The notes under the pieces: model-generated
The model's input: the letters and a program-made list of their open reading frames with translations, nothing else
Told to the model about the DNA's origin: nothing
The model's database searches: none
From: Limnohabitans sp.
Lineage (GTDB): Bacteria > Pseudomonadota > Gammaproteobacteria > Burkholderiales > Burkholderiaceae_C
Length of the DNA: 37,992 nt
NCBI GenBank assembly: GCA_009693305.1
Contig: SHXN01000002.1
Coordinates: forward strand, 1 to 37,992
Reading direction: 5' to 3'
In this document: piece after piece, positions 20,014-28,879 of the stretch
Position numbering within the stretch: position 1 is the first letter of the stretch
How the letters are laid out: the number at the start of each line of letters is the position of its first letter
Made by a program: the position numbers and the translations under genes

Positions 20014-21738
20014 TCACTTTTCTCTGGCACGTTCTTCTTCTTGCTTCCTTAAAATATGACGCTGGACCTTGCCCGTGGTGGTCATGGGCAGTGCATCGAT
20101 GAATTCAATTTCTTTGGGATATTCATAGGGCGCTAGCAATTGACGCACATGCGCTTGAAGGTCAGCAATCAGCTCGTTGCTGGCTTGGTATCCTGCGGCT
20201 AAAACAATATAGGCTTTGACAAGCGCACCTCGATCAGCATCCGGCTTGGGAACAACCGCTGAGTTAGCAACCGCAGGATGTTTGACCAAACAGTTTTCAA
20301 TTTCGCTCGGACCAATGCGATAACCCGCCGATTTAAATACATCGTCTGCTCGGCCTTGGTACCACAAATAGCCGTCTGAATCTTGAATGGCAATATCGCC
20401 TGTTCTACACCAGTCTCCCGTGAATTTGGATTGCGTAGCCTTTTGATTTTTCCAATAACCCAAAAAGAAAATCGGATCGGGATTGCCGTGCACATCACGT
20501 TTATGAAGGGCCACTTCGCCTGCAACACCTGATCCACATTCGTTTCCTAGTTCGTCAATCACGGCCACGCGATGCCCTGGGTATGCGCGCCCCATGCTTC
20601 CAGCTTTAGCAGGCCAACCCACGCCTTGATCTATTTTTCCGTTCATGGCGCAATTGCCCACGATGTAATTGATCTCTGTTTGACCAAACATTTCATTGAC
20701 CGTGACATTCAATTGATCTTTGCAATAAGCAAAGACCGCATCGCCCACAGCCTCACCTGCGCTCATGATGGTTCTCAAATTCAGTTGAAAGTGATCGGAT
20801 GGTTTTGGATAAGCCTTCATCATGGCTTTGAGCGCTGTTGGAAAAATAAAACTGTGCGTGACGCGATGTTGTTGCATCAGCGCAAATGCAAGCTCTGGCG
20901 AAAAACGCCCATTGAAAGCAACAATGGGCAAACCAAAATAAAGCATGGGCAACAAAGCATCCATTAATCCACCTGTCCAAGCCCAATCGGCTGGCGACCA
21001 AAAAACAGATGGGTTGTGCGGGCGAATATTGTCTGTGGACTTTTGATTTTTGTTAAGTGGAAAACCCAACCAATTTTGACTGCAAACAAAACCCGTTAAG
21101 TTGCCTATCAATGCACGATGCGGTATCAGTGCACCTTTGGGTGGTCCTGTGGTTCCACTGGTATAAATAAGCACAGCCGCTTCTTGTGCTTTGGTTGAAA
21201 CCGCATCAAAAGTTTGTAAGTAAGATCCCATCACATGCGCGTAATCTAAATCGCAACGATGCCCCGCGTCGTCCAATCCAATCACGCACCTCAAAAGCGG
21301 GCATTGATCTCTGATACCCAACACGGCATCAACGGTTGAATCATCAACGATGGCCACAACGGCTTCGCTGTCTAGCAATCGATAAGACAAAGCATCGGGG
21401 CCAAACAATTGCGACAAAGGCATGGCCACCGCGCCCATTTGCATCACGGCCATGTAGGCCACTGCGGTTTCAAACCGTTGTGGCAACACAATCGCGACAC
21501 GATCGGCACGCTTAACACCTTGTGCTTTTAGAACATGACTCAGGGCATCGGCTACAGCTTGCAATTGTGCAAAAGAATACTGAGGACCTGACCCATCGAC
21601 TTGATGTTCGATAATCGCAGTTCGATTACGTGCATGATCATTTTTAGACCAGCGACGTGCACACACGTCGGCCATGTTAAAAACAGTTGGAACATGCCAA
21701 TGATATTCTTGCTGCATTTGGACGTAGTTGTCTTGCAT
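20014..21738 (-). CDS. AMP-dependent acyl-CoA synthetase
   Basis: A 574-aa member of the ANL superfamily that activates a carboxylic acid to an acyl-adenylate and then to a CoA thioester. Motifs in order are the P-loop-like LIYTSGTTGPPKGA, the adenine-binding FGQTEINY, DWCRTGDIAIQDSDGYLWYQGRADDVFKSAGYRIGP with the hinge Asp and Arg, and the C-terminal catalytic Lys in PMTTTGKVQRHIL. The overall sequence resembles medium-chain and acetyl/propionyl-type synthetases, but I cannot assign the acid. It is divergent from the alpha/beta hydrolase gene by 28 bp. Confidence 0.9.
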   Translation of the reverse strand: MQDNYVQMQQEYHWHVPTVFNMADVCARRWSKNDHARNRTAIIEHQVDGSGPQYSFAQLQAVADALSHVLKAQGVKRADRVAIVLPQRFETAVAYMAVMQMGAVAMPLSQLFGPDALSYRLLDSEAVVAIVDDSTVDAVLGIRDQCPLLRCVIGLDDAGHRCDLDYAHVMGSYLQTFDAVSTKAQEAAVLIYTSGTTGPPKGALIPHRALIGNLTGFVCSQNWLGFPLNKNQKSTDNIRPHNPSVFWSPADWAWTGGLMDALLPMLYFGLPIVAFNGRFSPELAFALMQQHRVTHSFIFPTALKAMMKAYPKPSDHFQLNLRTIMSAGEAVGDAVFAYCKDQLNVTVNEMFGQTEINYIVGNCAMNGKIDQGVGWPAKAGSMGRAYPGHRVAVIDELGNECGSGVAGEVALHKRDVHGNPDPIFFLGYWKNQKATQSKFTGDWCRTGDIAIQDSDGYLWYQGRADDVFKSAGYRIGPSEIENCLVKHPAVANSAVVPKPDADRGALVKAYIVLAAGYQASNELIADLQAHVRQLLAPYEYPKEIEFIDALPMTTTGKVQRHILRKQEEERAREK

Positions 21739-21766
21739 CTAACCCATTTCTATCTCATCAATCCTT

Positions 21767-22690
21767 ATGATCTCAACAATGTACCAAGTCAAACGCCCTT
21801 TTAGTTGCGAGTTTGTCCCTATTCGAAAACTTAAGTACCATGTTAGGCAATGGGGAACACCTAAAAAAGATCAACCCAGCCTACTGATGGTGCACGGATG
21901 GATGGATGTGGGTGGCTCTTTTCAGTTTGTGGTGGACGCGCTCAAGCAAGATCGACACGTGATCGCGCCTGATTGGCGCGGCTTTGGACTCACCGATTCT
22001 GGGGGCGTCGATCAGTTTTGGTTTCCAGATTATTTGGCCGATCTCGATGGACTCATCGACCACTTTCATGCACACGCACCCATTGATTTAGTAGGTCACA
22101 GCATGGGAGGCAATGTGGTCATGATGTACGCGGGTATTCGTCCCCAACGCGTGCGTCGTCTCATTAATTTGGAAGGATTTGGTTTAGCGCAATCAAAACC
22201 AGCGCAAGCGCCCAAGCGATACGCCGATTGGATGGATCAAATTAAAAAGCTTCAAAGTGGTGAGTTCAATTTAAAAACCTATCCAAACGTTGAAGCAGTG
22301 GCTCAACGCCTCATCAAAACCAATCCACGATTGACCTTGGATAAAGCGCAGTGGCTCGCGCAACATTGGGCCGAAGTTGATGACAAAGGTCAATGGCGCA
22401 TATTGGGACAAGCCGCGCATAAAGTCACCAGCGCCAACATCTATCGACTCGAAGAAGTGCTCGCTTGCTTTGAGCGCATCACAGCACCAACACTCAGTGT
22501 TCATGCAAGTGACGACAGTCTGTCCAAATGGTGGGGTGGCAGTTATTCATTGCAAGAATATTTACAACGCATTAAACGTGTACCCAACATATCAACCCAT
22601 CAACTGAAAGATTGCGGTCATATGTTGCACCACGACCAACCGATTGCATTGGCTCAATTAATTGAAGATTTTTTATCGTCCACGCAATGA
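21767..22690 (+). CDS. Alpha/beta hydrolase
   Basis: A 307-aa alpha/beta hydrolase. The oxyanion region is VHGWMDVGGSF, the nucleophile Ser is in the elbow DLVGHSMGGNVV, the acid is probably in HASDDSLSKWW, and the catalytic His is in DCGHMLHHDQP. A cap region with several Lys and Gln residues lies between the elbow and the acid. Such proteins can be esterases, epoxide hydrolases or thioesterases; the sequence does not decide. The start is the ATG at 21767, with another ATG four codons later. It overlaps the next gene by ATGA, so the two are translationally coupled. Confidence 0.88.
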   Translation: MISTMYQVKRPFSCEFVPIRKLKYHVRQWGTPKKDQPSLLMVHGWMDVGGSFQFVVDALKQDRHVIAPDWRGFGLTDSGGVDQFWFPDYLADLDGLIDHFHAHAPIDLVGHSMGGNVVMMYAGIRPQRVRRLINLEGFGLAQSKPAQAPKRYADWMDQIKKLQSGEFNLKTYPNVEAVAQRLIKTNPRLTLDKAQWLAQHWAEVDDKGQWRILGQAAHKVTSANIYRLEEVLACFERITAPTLSVHASDDSLSKWWGGSYSLQEYLQRIKRVPNISTHQLKDCGHMLHHDQPIALAQLIEDFLSSTQ

Positions 22691-23931
22691 AATCCTACGA
22701 TGCATTGATTGTGGGCGCGGGTGCTGCAGGCCTCTTCTGTGCAGGCGTAGCGGCGCAATTAGGCCTTCATATTTTGATCATCGATCACTCGAGCAAAGTC
22801 GCAAAAAAAATTCGCATCTCGGGTGGGGGTAGAAGCAACTTCACCAATCGCGACATGGATGTGCGTGCACCGCACAAGCATTTTTTGGGTGACAACCCCC
22901 AGTTTTGTCGAAGTGCTTTATCTAAATACACACCCGCTGATTTCATTGAGTTGGTCCAACGATACGGCATCGCATTTCATGAAAAACACAAAGGGCAATT
23001 ATTTTGTGACGGTTCATCCGATGAATTGATTCAAATGCTTTTGCATGAATGCGACAACACTAGTTCAGGCGGTCGTGTCGATCGTTGGCAACCATGTCAA
23101 TTAAAAAATTTGCGATTCCATGGCGGCGATTCCAATTTTTATGAAGCCGACACCGATCAAGGCGTTGTAAAGGCCAGTTTTGTAGTGATTGCAACGGGTG
23201 GCTTATCGATTCCGCAAATTGGCGCAACTGATTTGGGTTATCGACTGGCGCAACAGTTTGGTATTCGCATTGTTCCTACACGGCCTGCATTGGTTCCGTT
23301 AACTTTCGATGGTCCGCAATGGTCGATGTATGCAGAACTGGCTGGTATTGCATTGCCCGTTCAAATTGAAACAGGCCTTGGCAAATCACGCATCACATTT
23401 GATGAAGATTTGCTGTTCACACACAAAGGTTTATCGGGTCCAGCGGTTTTACAAATTTCAAGTTATTGGAAAGAAGCGACTTCGATGTCTATCAACTTAT
23501 CACCCGAATTGTATATTCAACAAGCCCTGCTAGAAGCCAAACAAAATTCAAGAAAAAAAGTGGTTAGTGAGATCTCGTCTTGGTTGCCCAGTCGCTTGGC
23601 CGCCGTATGGTGTCAAAGTGTTGCTGATTGCCAACAAAAAACAATCGATCAGGTGAGCGATAAAACATTGACGCAACTCGCTCAAGGATTGAGTCGCTGG
23701 CAATTGATTCCCACCGGAACCGAGGGCTACAAGAAGGCAGAGGTAACTGCTGGGGGTATTGATACGCGGGATTTATCTCAGCAAACCATGGAATCGCGTC
23801 AACTAGGCCTGTATTTCATTGGCGAAGTGGTCGACATCACGGGCTGGTTGGGGGGATACAACTTCCAATGGGCGTGGGCGAGTGCATTTGCTTGCGCCCA
23901 AGGGTTGGCAGCCCAACTCAAACCGTTATAA
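22687..23931 (+). CDS. HI0933/YhiN-family flavoprotein (NAD(P)/FAD-dependent oxidoreductase)
   Basis: A 414-aa flavoprotein of the HI0933 (YhiN, BaiN-like) family. It starts with the dinucleotide-binding GAGAAGLFCAGVAAQ, continues with the family signature KIRISGGGRSNFTN, an internal VIATGGLSIPQIGATDLGY, and ends with GEVVDITGWLGGYNFQWAWASA, which closes the FAD site. The reaction is unknown for most members. It is coupled to the preceding hydrolase by a 4-bp overlap. The rpsU promoter overlaps its last codons. Confidence 0.92.
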   Translation: MKSYDALIVGAGAAGLFCAGVAAQLGLHILIIDHSSKVAKKIRISGGGRSNFTNRDMDVRAPHKHFLGDNPQFCRSALSKYTPADFIELVQRYGIAFHEKHKGQLFCDGSSDELIQMLLHECDNTSSGGRVDRWQPCQLKNLRFHGGDSNFYEADTDQGVVKASFVVIATGGLSIPQIGATDLGYRLAQQFGIRIVPTRPALVPLTFDGPQWSMYAELAGIALPVQIETGLGKSRITFDEDLLFTHKGLSGPAVLQISSYWKEATSMSINLSPELYIQQALLEAKQNSRKKVVSEISSWLPSRLAAVWCQSVADCQQKTIDQVSDKTLTQLAQGLSRWQLIPTGTEGYKKAEVTAGGIDTRDLSQQTMESRQLGLYFIGEVVDITGWLGGYNFQWAWASAFACAQGLAAQLKPL

Positions 23932-23932
23932 T
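23905..23932 (+). promoter_or_regulatory. Sigma-70-type promoter of rpsU-yqeY
   Basis: TTGGCA at 23905-23910 and TATAAT at 23927-23932 are separated by 16 bp, a near-consensus housekeeping promoter. It overlaps the last codons and stop (TAA at 23929-23931) of the HI0933-family gene. Transcription would start near 23939 and give an untranslated leader of about 120 nt before rpsU. Confidence 0.75.
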
Positions 23933-24059
23933 GCTAAGCTTTGCTGGCAAAACTCCAACGGCCTTCATCCATTCAAGTTGGGGGGGAACCGCGAACACGG
24001 CTTTGAAGCCCGATCTTCTTCGAAACCTTCTGTGCGCACATTTTTGAAAAATTTCGTCA

Positions 24060-24272
24060 ATGACAACTATTCGCGTTAAAGAAAACGAGCCTTTTGATGT
24101 CGCACTTCGCCGCTTCAAACGTACCATCGAAAAATTAGGTCTTCTCACCGATTTACGTGCACGTGAGTTTTATGAAAAGCCCACTGCTGAGCGTAAGCGC
24201 AAAAAAGCCGCTGCTGTTAAACGCCACTACAAACGCGTGCGCAGTATGCAATTGCCCAAAAAGCTTTACTGA
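24060..24272 (+). CDS. rpsU: 30S ribosomal protein S21
   Basis: S21 is a small basic protein of the 30S platform that binds near the anti-Shine-Dalgarno end of 16S rRNA and helps initiation on natural mRNAs. The 70-aa product ([22 protein letters not shown], then a Lys/Arg-rich helix ending in [10 protein letters not shown]) matches the family in length and sequence. The gene has its own strong promoter, a leader of about 120 nt and a terminator hairpin after it. The start has no clear purine-rich Shine-Dalgarno sequence: only TGAAAAA before TTTCGTCA-ATG. Confidence 0.97.
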
Positions 24273-24288
24273 TTTCAGTTTTGTTTTC

Positions 24289-24330
24289 AAAGGCTCGCTT
24301 GGGATCATCTCAGCGAGCCTTTGTTATTTG
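24289..24330 (+). terminator. Rho-independent terminator/attenuator after rpsU
   Basis: A perfect 11-bp inverted repeat, AAAGGCTCGCT and AGCGAGCCTTT, with a 12-nt loop, is followed by GTTATTTG. It lies between rpsU and yqeY and would end most rpsU transcripts or reduce read-through. It is one of only two clear terminator hairpins that I found in this compact window. Confidence 0.8.
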
Positions 24331-24368
24331 TCATTCTCAAACTTGATGAACCCTAACGGATACGCACC

Positions 24369-24815
24369 ATGAGCCTCAAAGACACCATCACCGAAGACAT
24401 GAAAAACGCCATGCGCGCCAAAGACAGCGAGCGCTTGGGCACGATTCGTTTGTTGCAAGCCGCCATCAAACAAAAAGAAGTCGATGAACGCATTACCGTA
24501 GACGATGACGCTGTAGTTGCCATCGTCGACAAACTTATCAAACAACGCAAAGATTCCATCGCCGCATACGAACAAGCACAGCGACAAGATTTGGCCGACA
24601 AAGAAAAATCAGAAATGCTTTTGTTGCAAGGCTATTTGCCTGCGCGCATGTCTGATCAAGAGATTGCCAATGAAGTCAAAGCCATCGTTACGGAATTAGG
24701 CGCCAAGGGCCCAGGCGACATGGGTAAGGTCATGGGCGCTGTCAAAACTCGTTTAGCGGGCAAGGCCGATATGGGCGCAGTGTCTGCCGCGGTTAAGGCG
24801 GCTCTAGCGGGTTAA
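24369..24815 (+). CDS. yqeY: GatB/YqeY domain-containing protein
   Basis: A 148-aa YqeY protein. It has the helical YqeY domain that is also found at the C-terminus of the GatB subunit of the tRNA amidotransferase. Typical segments are the N-terminal MSLKDTITEDMKNAMRAKD, LRLLQAAIKQ-like (here TIRLLQAAIKQKEVDER), the GYLPARMSDQEI loop and the final GMGKVMG-like stretch (DMGKVMGAVKTRLAGKADMGAVS). The free-standing protein probably binds tRNA, but its role is unclear. It follows rpsU in the standard proteobacterial order, here with a terminator hairpin between. It converges with pmbA. Confidence 0.93.
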   Translation: MSLKDTITEDMKNAMRAKDSERLGTIRLLQAAIKQKEVDERITVDDDAVVAIVDKLIKQRKDSIAAYEQAQRQDLADKEKSEMLLLQGYLPARMSDQEIANEVKAIVTELGAKGPGDMGKVMGAVKTRLAGKADMGAVSAAVKAALAG

Positions 24816-24833
24816 TTCAATCATTGCATGCCT

Positions 24834-26213
24834 TCAACTACCCGCAAGCTTCATTCGATTGATTAAAACCGATCCAATGGTTTTGGCGCCATAGTTGTAT
24901 TCATCGGCGCCAACAGCTTGGATACCTTTGAACATATCGGCCAAATTACCAGCAATCGTTATTTCTTGAACGGGATATGCAATCTGACCGTTCTCCACCC
25001 AAAAACCACTCGCGCCTTTGGAGTAATCGCCCGTCACGGAGTTGACGCCCTGCCCCATGAGTTCAATTACAAACAAACCTTTGTTTAATTTTTGAAGCAT
25101 TTGTTGGAGATCGTCGCCCGCTTGTGTTTGTTTCGATTTAAAAAATAAATTGTACGAACCCCCTGCATTACCGGTGGTGACCATACCTAATTTGCGCGCC
25201 GAATAGGTACTTAAAAAATAACCCTCAACGCGTCCTGCTTGTACCACATTGCGCGCGCGCACCTTGACACCTTCTTCATCAAAGGGCGAGCTTCCTTTTC
25301 CACGCATAACATAAGGGTCTTCGGTGATATCGATGTGATCAGGAAAAACTTTTTTGCCTAATGAGTCGACAAGAAAAGAACTTTTTCGATAAAGCGATCC
25401 ACCACTAACGGCTTGTACGAATGAGCCCAACAAACCTGCTGCTAAGGGTGCATCAAATAAAATCGCACAAGGGCGCGTTGGAATTTTTTTGGAATTCAAG
25501 CGACTGAGTGCGCGCTCCGCCGCATAACGCCCCACCACTTCAGGTCTTGCTAAATCTGTGGCGCAACGCATAGAGCTGTACCAAGAATCACGTTGCATGT
25601 TGTCGCCCTCGCCTGCAATGGGAGCCACCGAGATGCTGTGTCGTGAACTCGCGTAACCACCTCTGAATCCTTGCGTGTGCGCGCTAAAAAAATGACTCTG
25701 TTGCGCAGACACGCCCGCGCCTTCGCTGTTAGTGATGCGACGATCGGTTGCAAACGCGGTCGCTTCACATCGCATTGCCAATTGCGCTGCCTCAGCACCA
25801 TCGATATTCCAAGGATGAAATAAATCAAGTTCTTGGTGATCATTTGCAATCTGATCCACATCAGGCAATCCAGACATTAAATCTTCTGCGGTAAATTTTG
25901 CAATATCAAAAGCGGCTTGCACGGTTCGCTCGATTGCAGCTTGAGAAAAATCAGAAGTTCCTGCGTTGCCTCTTTTTTTGCCCATATAAACCGTCACTGA
26001 CAATGATTTATCGCGATTGCGTTCGACGTTTTCGAGCTCGCCTTTGCGAACCGAAACACTGAGGCCGCATCCTTCAGAAGCCTCTGCTGCTGCGTCGCTT
26101 GCGCCTATTTTTTTGGCGTGATGCAAGGCCGCATCAACAAGCGACTCGAAATCTGCACGACTGTGGCTGAAACCTGTGAGGGGCTTTGTGGGGTGTGGAT
26201 TGGTGTTCTTCAT
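24834..26213 (-). CDS. pmbA: Metalloprotease PmbA (TldE)
   Basis: PmbA pairs with TldD to form a heterodimeric zinc metalloprotease; it is known for microcin B17 maturation and CcdA degradation in E. coli. TldD carries the metal site while PmbA is the partner, so the absence of a HExxxH motif here fits PmbA. The 459-aa protein has SVSVRKGELENVERNRDKSLSVTVYMG, a mid-region FSAHTQGFRGGYASS, and the C-terminal FWVENGQIAYPVQEITIAGNL of the family. tldD is not in this window. It is divergent from darP, which starts 38 bp away. Confidence 0.95.
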   Translation of the reverse strand: MKNTNPHPTKPLTGFSHSRADFESLVDAALHHAKKIGASDAAAEASEGCGLSVSVRKGELENVERNRDKSLSVTVYMGKKRGNAGTSDFSQAAIERTVQAAFDIAKFTAEDLMSGLPDVDQIANDHQELDLFHPWNIDGAEAAQLAMRCEATAFATDRRITNSEGAGVSAQQSHFFSAHTQGFRGGYASSRHSISVAPIAGEGDNMQRDSWYSSMRCATDLARPEVVGRYAAERALSRLNSKKIPTRPCAILFDAPLAAGLLGSFVQAVSGGSLYRKSSFLVDSLGKKVFPDHIDITEDPYVMRGKGSSPFDEEGVKVRARNVVQAGRVEGYFLSTYSARKLGMVTTGNAGGSYNLFFKSKQTQAGDDLQQMLQKLNKGLFVIELMGQGVNSVTGDYSKGASGFWVENGQIAYPVQEITIAGNLADMFKGIQAVGADEYNYGAKTIGSVLINRMKLAGS

Positions 26214-26251
26214 CGACCGCTATGATACTTCCCTCAGGATACTTTTTTCAT

Positions 26252-26890
26252 ATGTCACGAAAACCCAAAAAAGGCTACTTTGTAAAGGGCCAGTTTGTTG
26301 CCGAGGGTTCAGAGCTTGATTTAGAACTCAAGCGAGAACTCAAAGGCACAGATTTGTCGAGCAAAACAGACCTCAAACGCGAAAGCGCAGAGTTGCAAGA
26401 ACTCGGCGTTGACTTGCTCGCCTTAGAACATAGTCTGACCAAAGATTTAATTCAAAGCGGTCACATGCTAGAACTTTTGCATGAAGCGATTGAGGCGGCC
26501 AAACGCATCACCAACTTCGAAGGCAAACGCCGTCAAATGCAATACGTGGGAAAATTGATGCGCAAATTAGATCCCGAGCAAGTAAAAGCCATGCGTCAAG
26601 CCATCGAAGCGCAACACAAGGGGAGCGCCAGCGAAACTCTCGCACTGCATTTGGCCGAGCAATGGCGCGATCGCTTAATTGAAAAAGATGAAACCTTGGA
26701 TGATTGGATGCGTGAATTTCCAAACACCGACACACAACAATTGCGCGCACTCGCACGTCAAGCGCGTCGCGATGGCAAGCCAACGAATGCAGAAATTTCT
26801 GAAGGCCAATTGCCGCGTCATGGACGCGCCTATCGTGAATTGTTTCAAATGGTGCGCGAGCAAATTAAAAATCAAGAACCCAACGATTAA
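26252..26890 (+). CDS. darP: Ribosome maturation factor DarP (YjgA, DUF615)
   Basis: DarP is a small helical protein that associates with the late 50S precursor and helps peptidyl transferase centre maturation. The track begins at 26186, but the ATG at 26252 gives MSRKPKKGYFVKG, the normal start, 212 aa. The family core is seen in LKRELKGTD, RRQMQYVGKLMRKLD and the C-terminal LRALARQARRDGK and GRAYRELFQ. The protein is highly charged with no membrane segment. It is divergent from pmbA, a common pairing in proteobacteria, and mogA follows after 2 bp. Confidence 0.93.
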   Translation: MSRKPKKGYFVKGQFVAEGSELDLELKRELKGTDLSSKTDLKRESAELQELGVDLLALEHSLTKDLIQSGHMLELLHEAIEAAKRITNFEGKRRQMQYVGKLMRKLDPEQVKAMRQAIEAQHKGSASETLALHLAEQWRDRLIEKDETLDDWMREFPNTDTQQLRALARQARRDGKPTNAEISEGQLPRHGRAYRELFQMVREQIKNQEPND

Positions 26891-26892
26891 CG

Positions 26893-27510
26893 ATGGATAC
26901 AAACACTTTTCATTCAGACCCCAGTTGTGACTCCGTGCACATCGGCATTGTCTCTGTGAGTGATCGCGCCTCCAGTGGCGTGTATGAAGACAAAGGATTG
27001 CCCGCCTTGCGTGAATGGTTAACGCAGGCCTTGCGCAATCCCATTGAATGGCGTTCGCGTTTAATTCCAGACGAGCAACAGCAAATCAGTCAGGCTTTAA
27101 TTGAATTGGTCGACGAGGGTTGTTCGTTGGTACTCACCACAGGTGGCACTGGCCCTGCTTTGCGCGACGTCACGCCAGAAGCTACATTGGCCGTTGCAGA
27201 CAAAGAAATGCCAGGCTTTGGAGAACAAATGCGACAAATCAGTTTGCGTTTTGTGCCTACCGCTATTTTGTCCAGACAAGTGGCTGTGATTCGCGGACAA
27301 AGCCTCATTATGAATTTGCCAGGTCAACCCAAGTCGATACATGAAACTTTGGGTGGTATTAAAAATGAGCAAGGACACGTGGAAGTGAATGGTATTTTTG
27401 CAGCAGTGCCCTATTGCATTGATTTGATTGGCGGTCCTTACATGGAAACGAATGATGATTTTTGCAAGGCATTCAGGCCCAAGAGCGCCGTCAAGCCCGC
27501 TAAAAAATAA
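26893..27510 (+). CDS. mogA: Molybdopterin adenylyltransferase MogA
   Basis: MogA adenylates molybdopterin with ATP before molybdate insertion, in molybdenum cofactor synthesis. The 205-aa protein has the MPT-binding fold with IGIVSVSDRASSGVYEDKG, the signature LVLTTGGTGPALRDVTPEAT, then MPGFGEQMRQIS and the late LIMNLPGQPKSIHETL. It is complete and begins 2 bp after darP, in one transcription unit (pmbA/darP/mogA neighbourhood is usual in Burkholderiales). It converges with cysE after 3 bp without a visible terminator. Confidence 0.94.
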   Translation: MDTNTFHSDPSCDSVHIGIVSVSDRASSGVYEDKGLPALREWLTQALRNPIEWRSRLIPDEQQQISQALIELVDEGCSLVLTTGGTGPALRDVTPEATLAVADKEMPGFGEQMRQISLRFVPTAILSRQVAVIRGQSLIMNLPGQPKSIHETLGGIKNEQGHVEVNGIFAAVPYCIDLIGGPYMETNDDFCKAFRPKSAVKPAKK

Positions 27511-27513
27511 AAA

Positions 27514-28287
27514 TTATTTTCCTAAAATTTGATTGAGCTTATCGGCTTCAAAATTTTGATGCACAGGCGCATCTTTTGGCATGCAATCGGATTGATTGCT
27601 TTGTTCTGCTAATTTTTGAAGTGTTTGCCACAACAAAGCAATTTTCTCTTCTTGTAATGACGCGTTATCAATCAATCCACGCATGGCTTGACTCAAGGGA
27701 TCGTCGTTTTGTGTGACGCCGTAAGCAGAAAAACCCATTTTGGAAGCCGCCTCTTCGCGTCTGGCGTCTTCTTGCGCTTCAATAATGCGCGCTGGATTGC
27801 CAACGGCTGTTGCACCTGCAGGAACAGGTTTGGTCACCACCGCGTTGCTTCCGACCTTGGCGCCGTCTCCAACAGTAAAGCCGCCCAATACTTTGGCACC
27901 CGCACCAATGACAACATCGCGACCCAATGTGGGATGACGCTTGGCGCCTTTGTATAAAGATGTTCCGCCCAAGGTAACGCCTTGATAAACCGTGCACCCA
28001 TCGCCGATGACAGCGGTTTCACCCACTACAACGCCCATTGCATGATCAAAAAAAACGCGTTCTCCAATGACCGCGGCCGGATGAATTTCTATACCTGTGA
28101 ACCAACGTGAGAGATGAGAAATAAAGCGACCCAACCAATGAAACCCCCATCCCCATAAACGATGAGCCAATCGATGCAAGATCAATGCATGCAGTCCTGG
28201 ATAACAGGTCATGACCTCCCAACTACTGCGCGCCGCAGGATCACGATCGAGAATGCATTGAATATCAGATTGAATACGAGAGAACAT
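27514..28287 (-). CDS. cysE: Serine O-acetyltransferase
   Basis: CysE acetylates L-serine with acetyl-CoA to give O-acetylserine, the first step of cysteine synthesis. The 257-aa protein has the N-terminal helical part ([18 protein letters not shown]) and the left-handed beta-helix with the catalytic Asp and His pair in [17 protein letters not shown] and VTLGGTS. The C-terminal GNPARII closes the repeat. The tail after the helix is longer than in short EpsC-type enzymes and resembles other betaproteobacterial forms. It lies 44 bp downstream of trmJ on the same strand; the insertion in trmJ could reduce its transcription unless it has its own promoter. Confidence 0.95.
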   Translation of the reverse strand: MFSRIQSDIQCILDRDPAARSSWEVMTCYPGLHALILHRLAHRLWGWGFHWLGRFISHLSRWFTGIEIHPAAVIGERVFFDHAMGVVVGETAVIGDGCTVYQGVTLGGTSLYKGAKRHPTLGRDVVIGAGAKVLGGFTVGDGAKVGSNAVVTKPVPAGATAVGNPARIIEAQEDARREEAASKMGFSAYGVTQNDDPLSQAMRGLIDNASLQEEKIALLWQTLQKLAEQSNQSDCMPKDAPVHQNFEADKLNQILGK

Positions 28288-28684
28288 GGCTACAGTCTAG
28301 CGAAAAATCAATGACCTGTTTTGAAATGCAGTTAAGTTTTGCGTTGTGTCAAAGACATGGCCTTTGCAACACCCCTCAAAATATGCACCTCTTTGAGGGT
28401 GAGTTGGGCGCGATTGGCCAATTGATTGAGTCTGGGCATGAGTTTTTTGGGCGACTCAGGGTCTAAAAATCCGATATCCATTAAGGACTGCTCCCAATGC
28501 GACAAGAGTCCTCCAATTTGTTGCGCATCTGCAAACGTTTCGGTGGGTGTGGCTGACTGGACTTCAAAACCACCCAAGGCCATGCGCCACTCATAAGCAA
28601 TCAATTGCACTGCGGCGGCCAAGTTGAGCGAGCCATATTTGGGGTTGGTGGGAATGCTCAGTGCAACATGACACCAATACACGT

Positions 28685-28692
28685 CTTCGTTG
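28685..28692. repeat. Target site duplication, left copy
   Basis: CTTCGTTG immediately left of MITE copy 2. It is identical to the octamer immediately right of MITE copy 3, and it is part of the trmJ coding sequence. Confidence 0.95.
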
Positions 28693-28812
28693 GGTTCTGT
28701 CGCAATAAGGATTCCCAGTTTTTCAGGAACGCTATAGGTAGTGTTTGGCATAGGAAAAATACGCTACTGGTAGTAGGTAAGATTCTTCAAAATTCCTTAT
28801 TGCGACAGAACC
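28693..28812 (-). repeat. 120-bp MITE, copy 2
   Basis: The left boundary of the composite element in trmJ. It has the same 19-bp terminal inverted repeats as copy 1 and is identical to copies 1 and 3 over all 120 bases. In the trmJ direction it carries an ATG followed by 20 open codons that run in frame into the C-terminal trmJ fragment, but no ribosome-binding site precedes it. Confidence 0.95.
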
Positions 28813-28827
28813 TTAATATTTGCTACC

Positions 28828-28854
28828 AAATAAACGGACAAAGTCCGTTTATTT
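28828..28854 (-). terminator. Perfect 12-bp hairpin downstream of the integrase fragment
   Basis: AAATAAACGGAC and GTCCGTTTATTT form a perfect 12-bp stem with an AAA loop on the plus strand. It lies 26 bp after the integrase stop on the minus strand and before MITE copy 2. T-rich sequence occurs on both sides, so it could terminate in either direction. It was carried in with the passenger. Confidence 0.65.
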
Positions 28855-28879
28855 CTTAAGTTTGCTCATAATCTAATCC

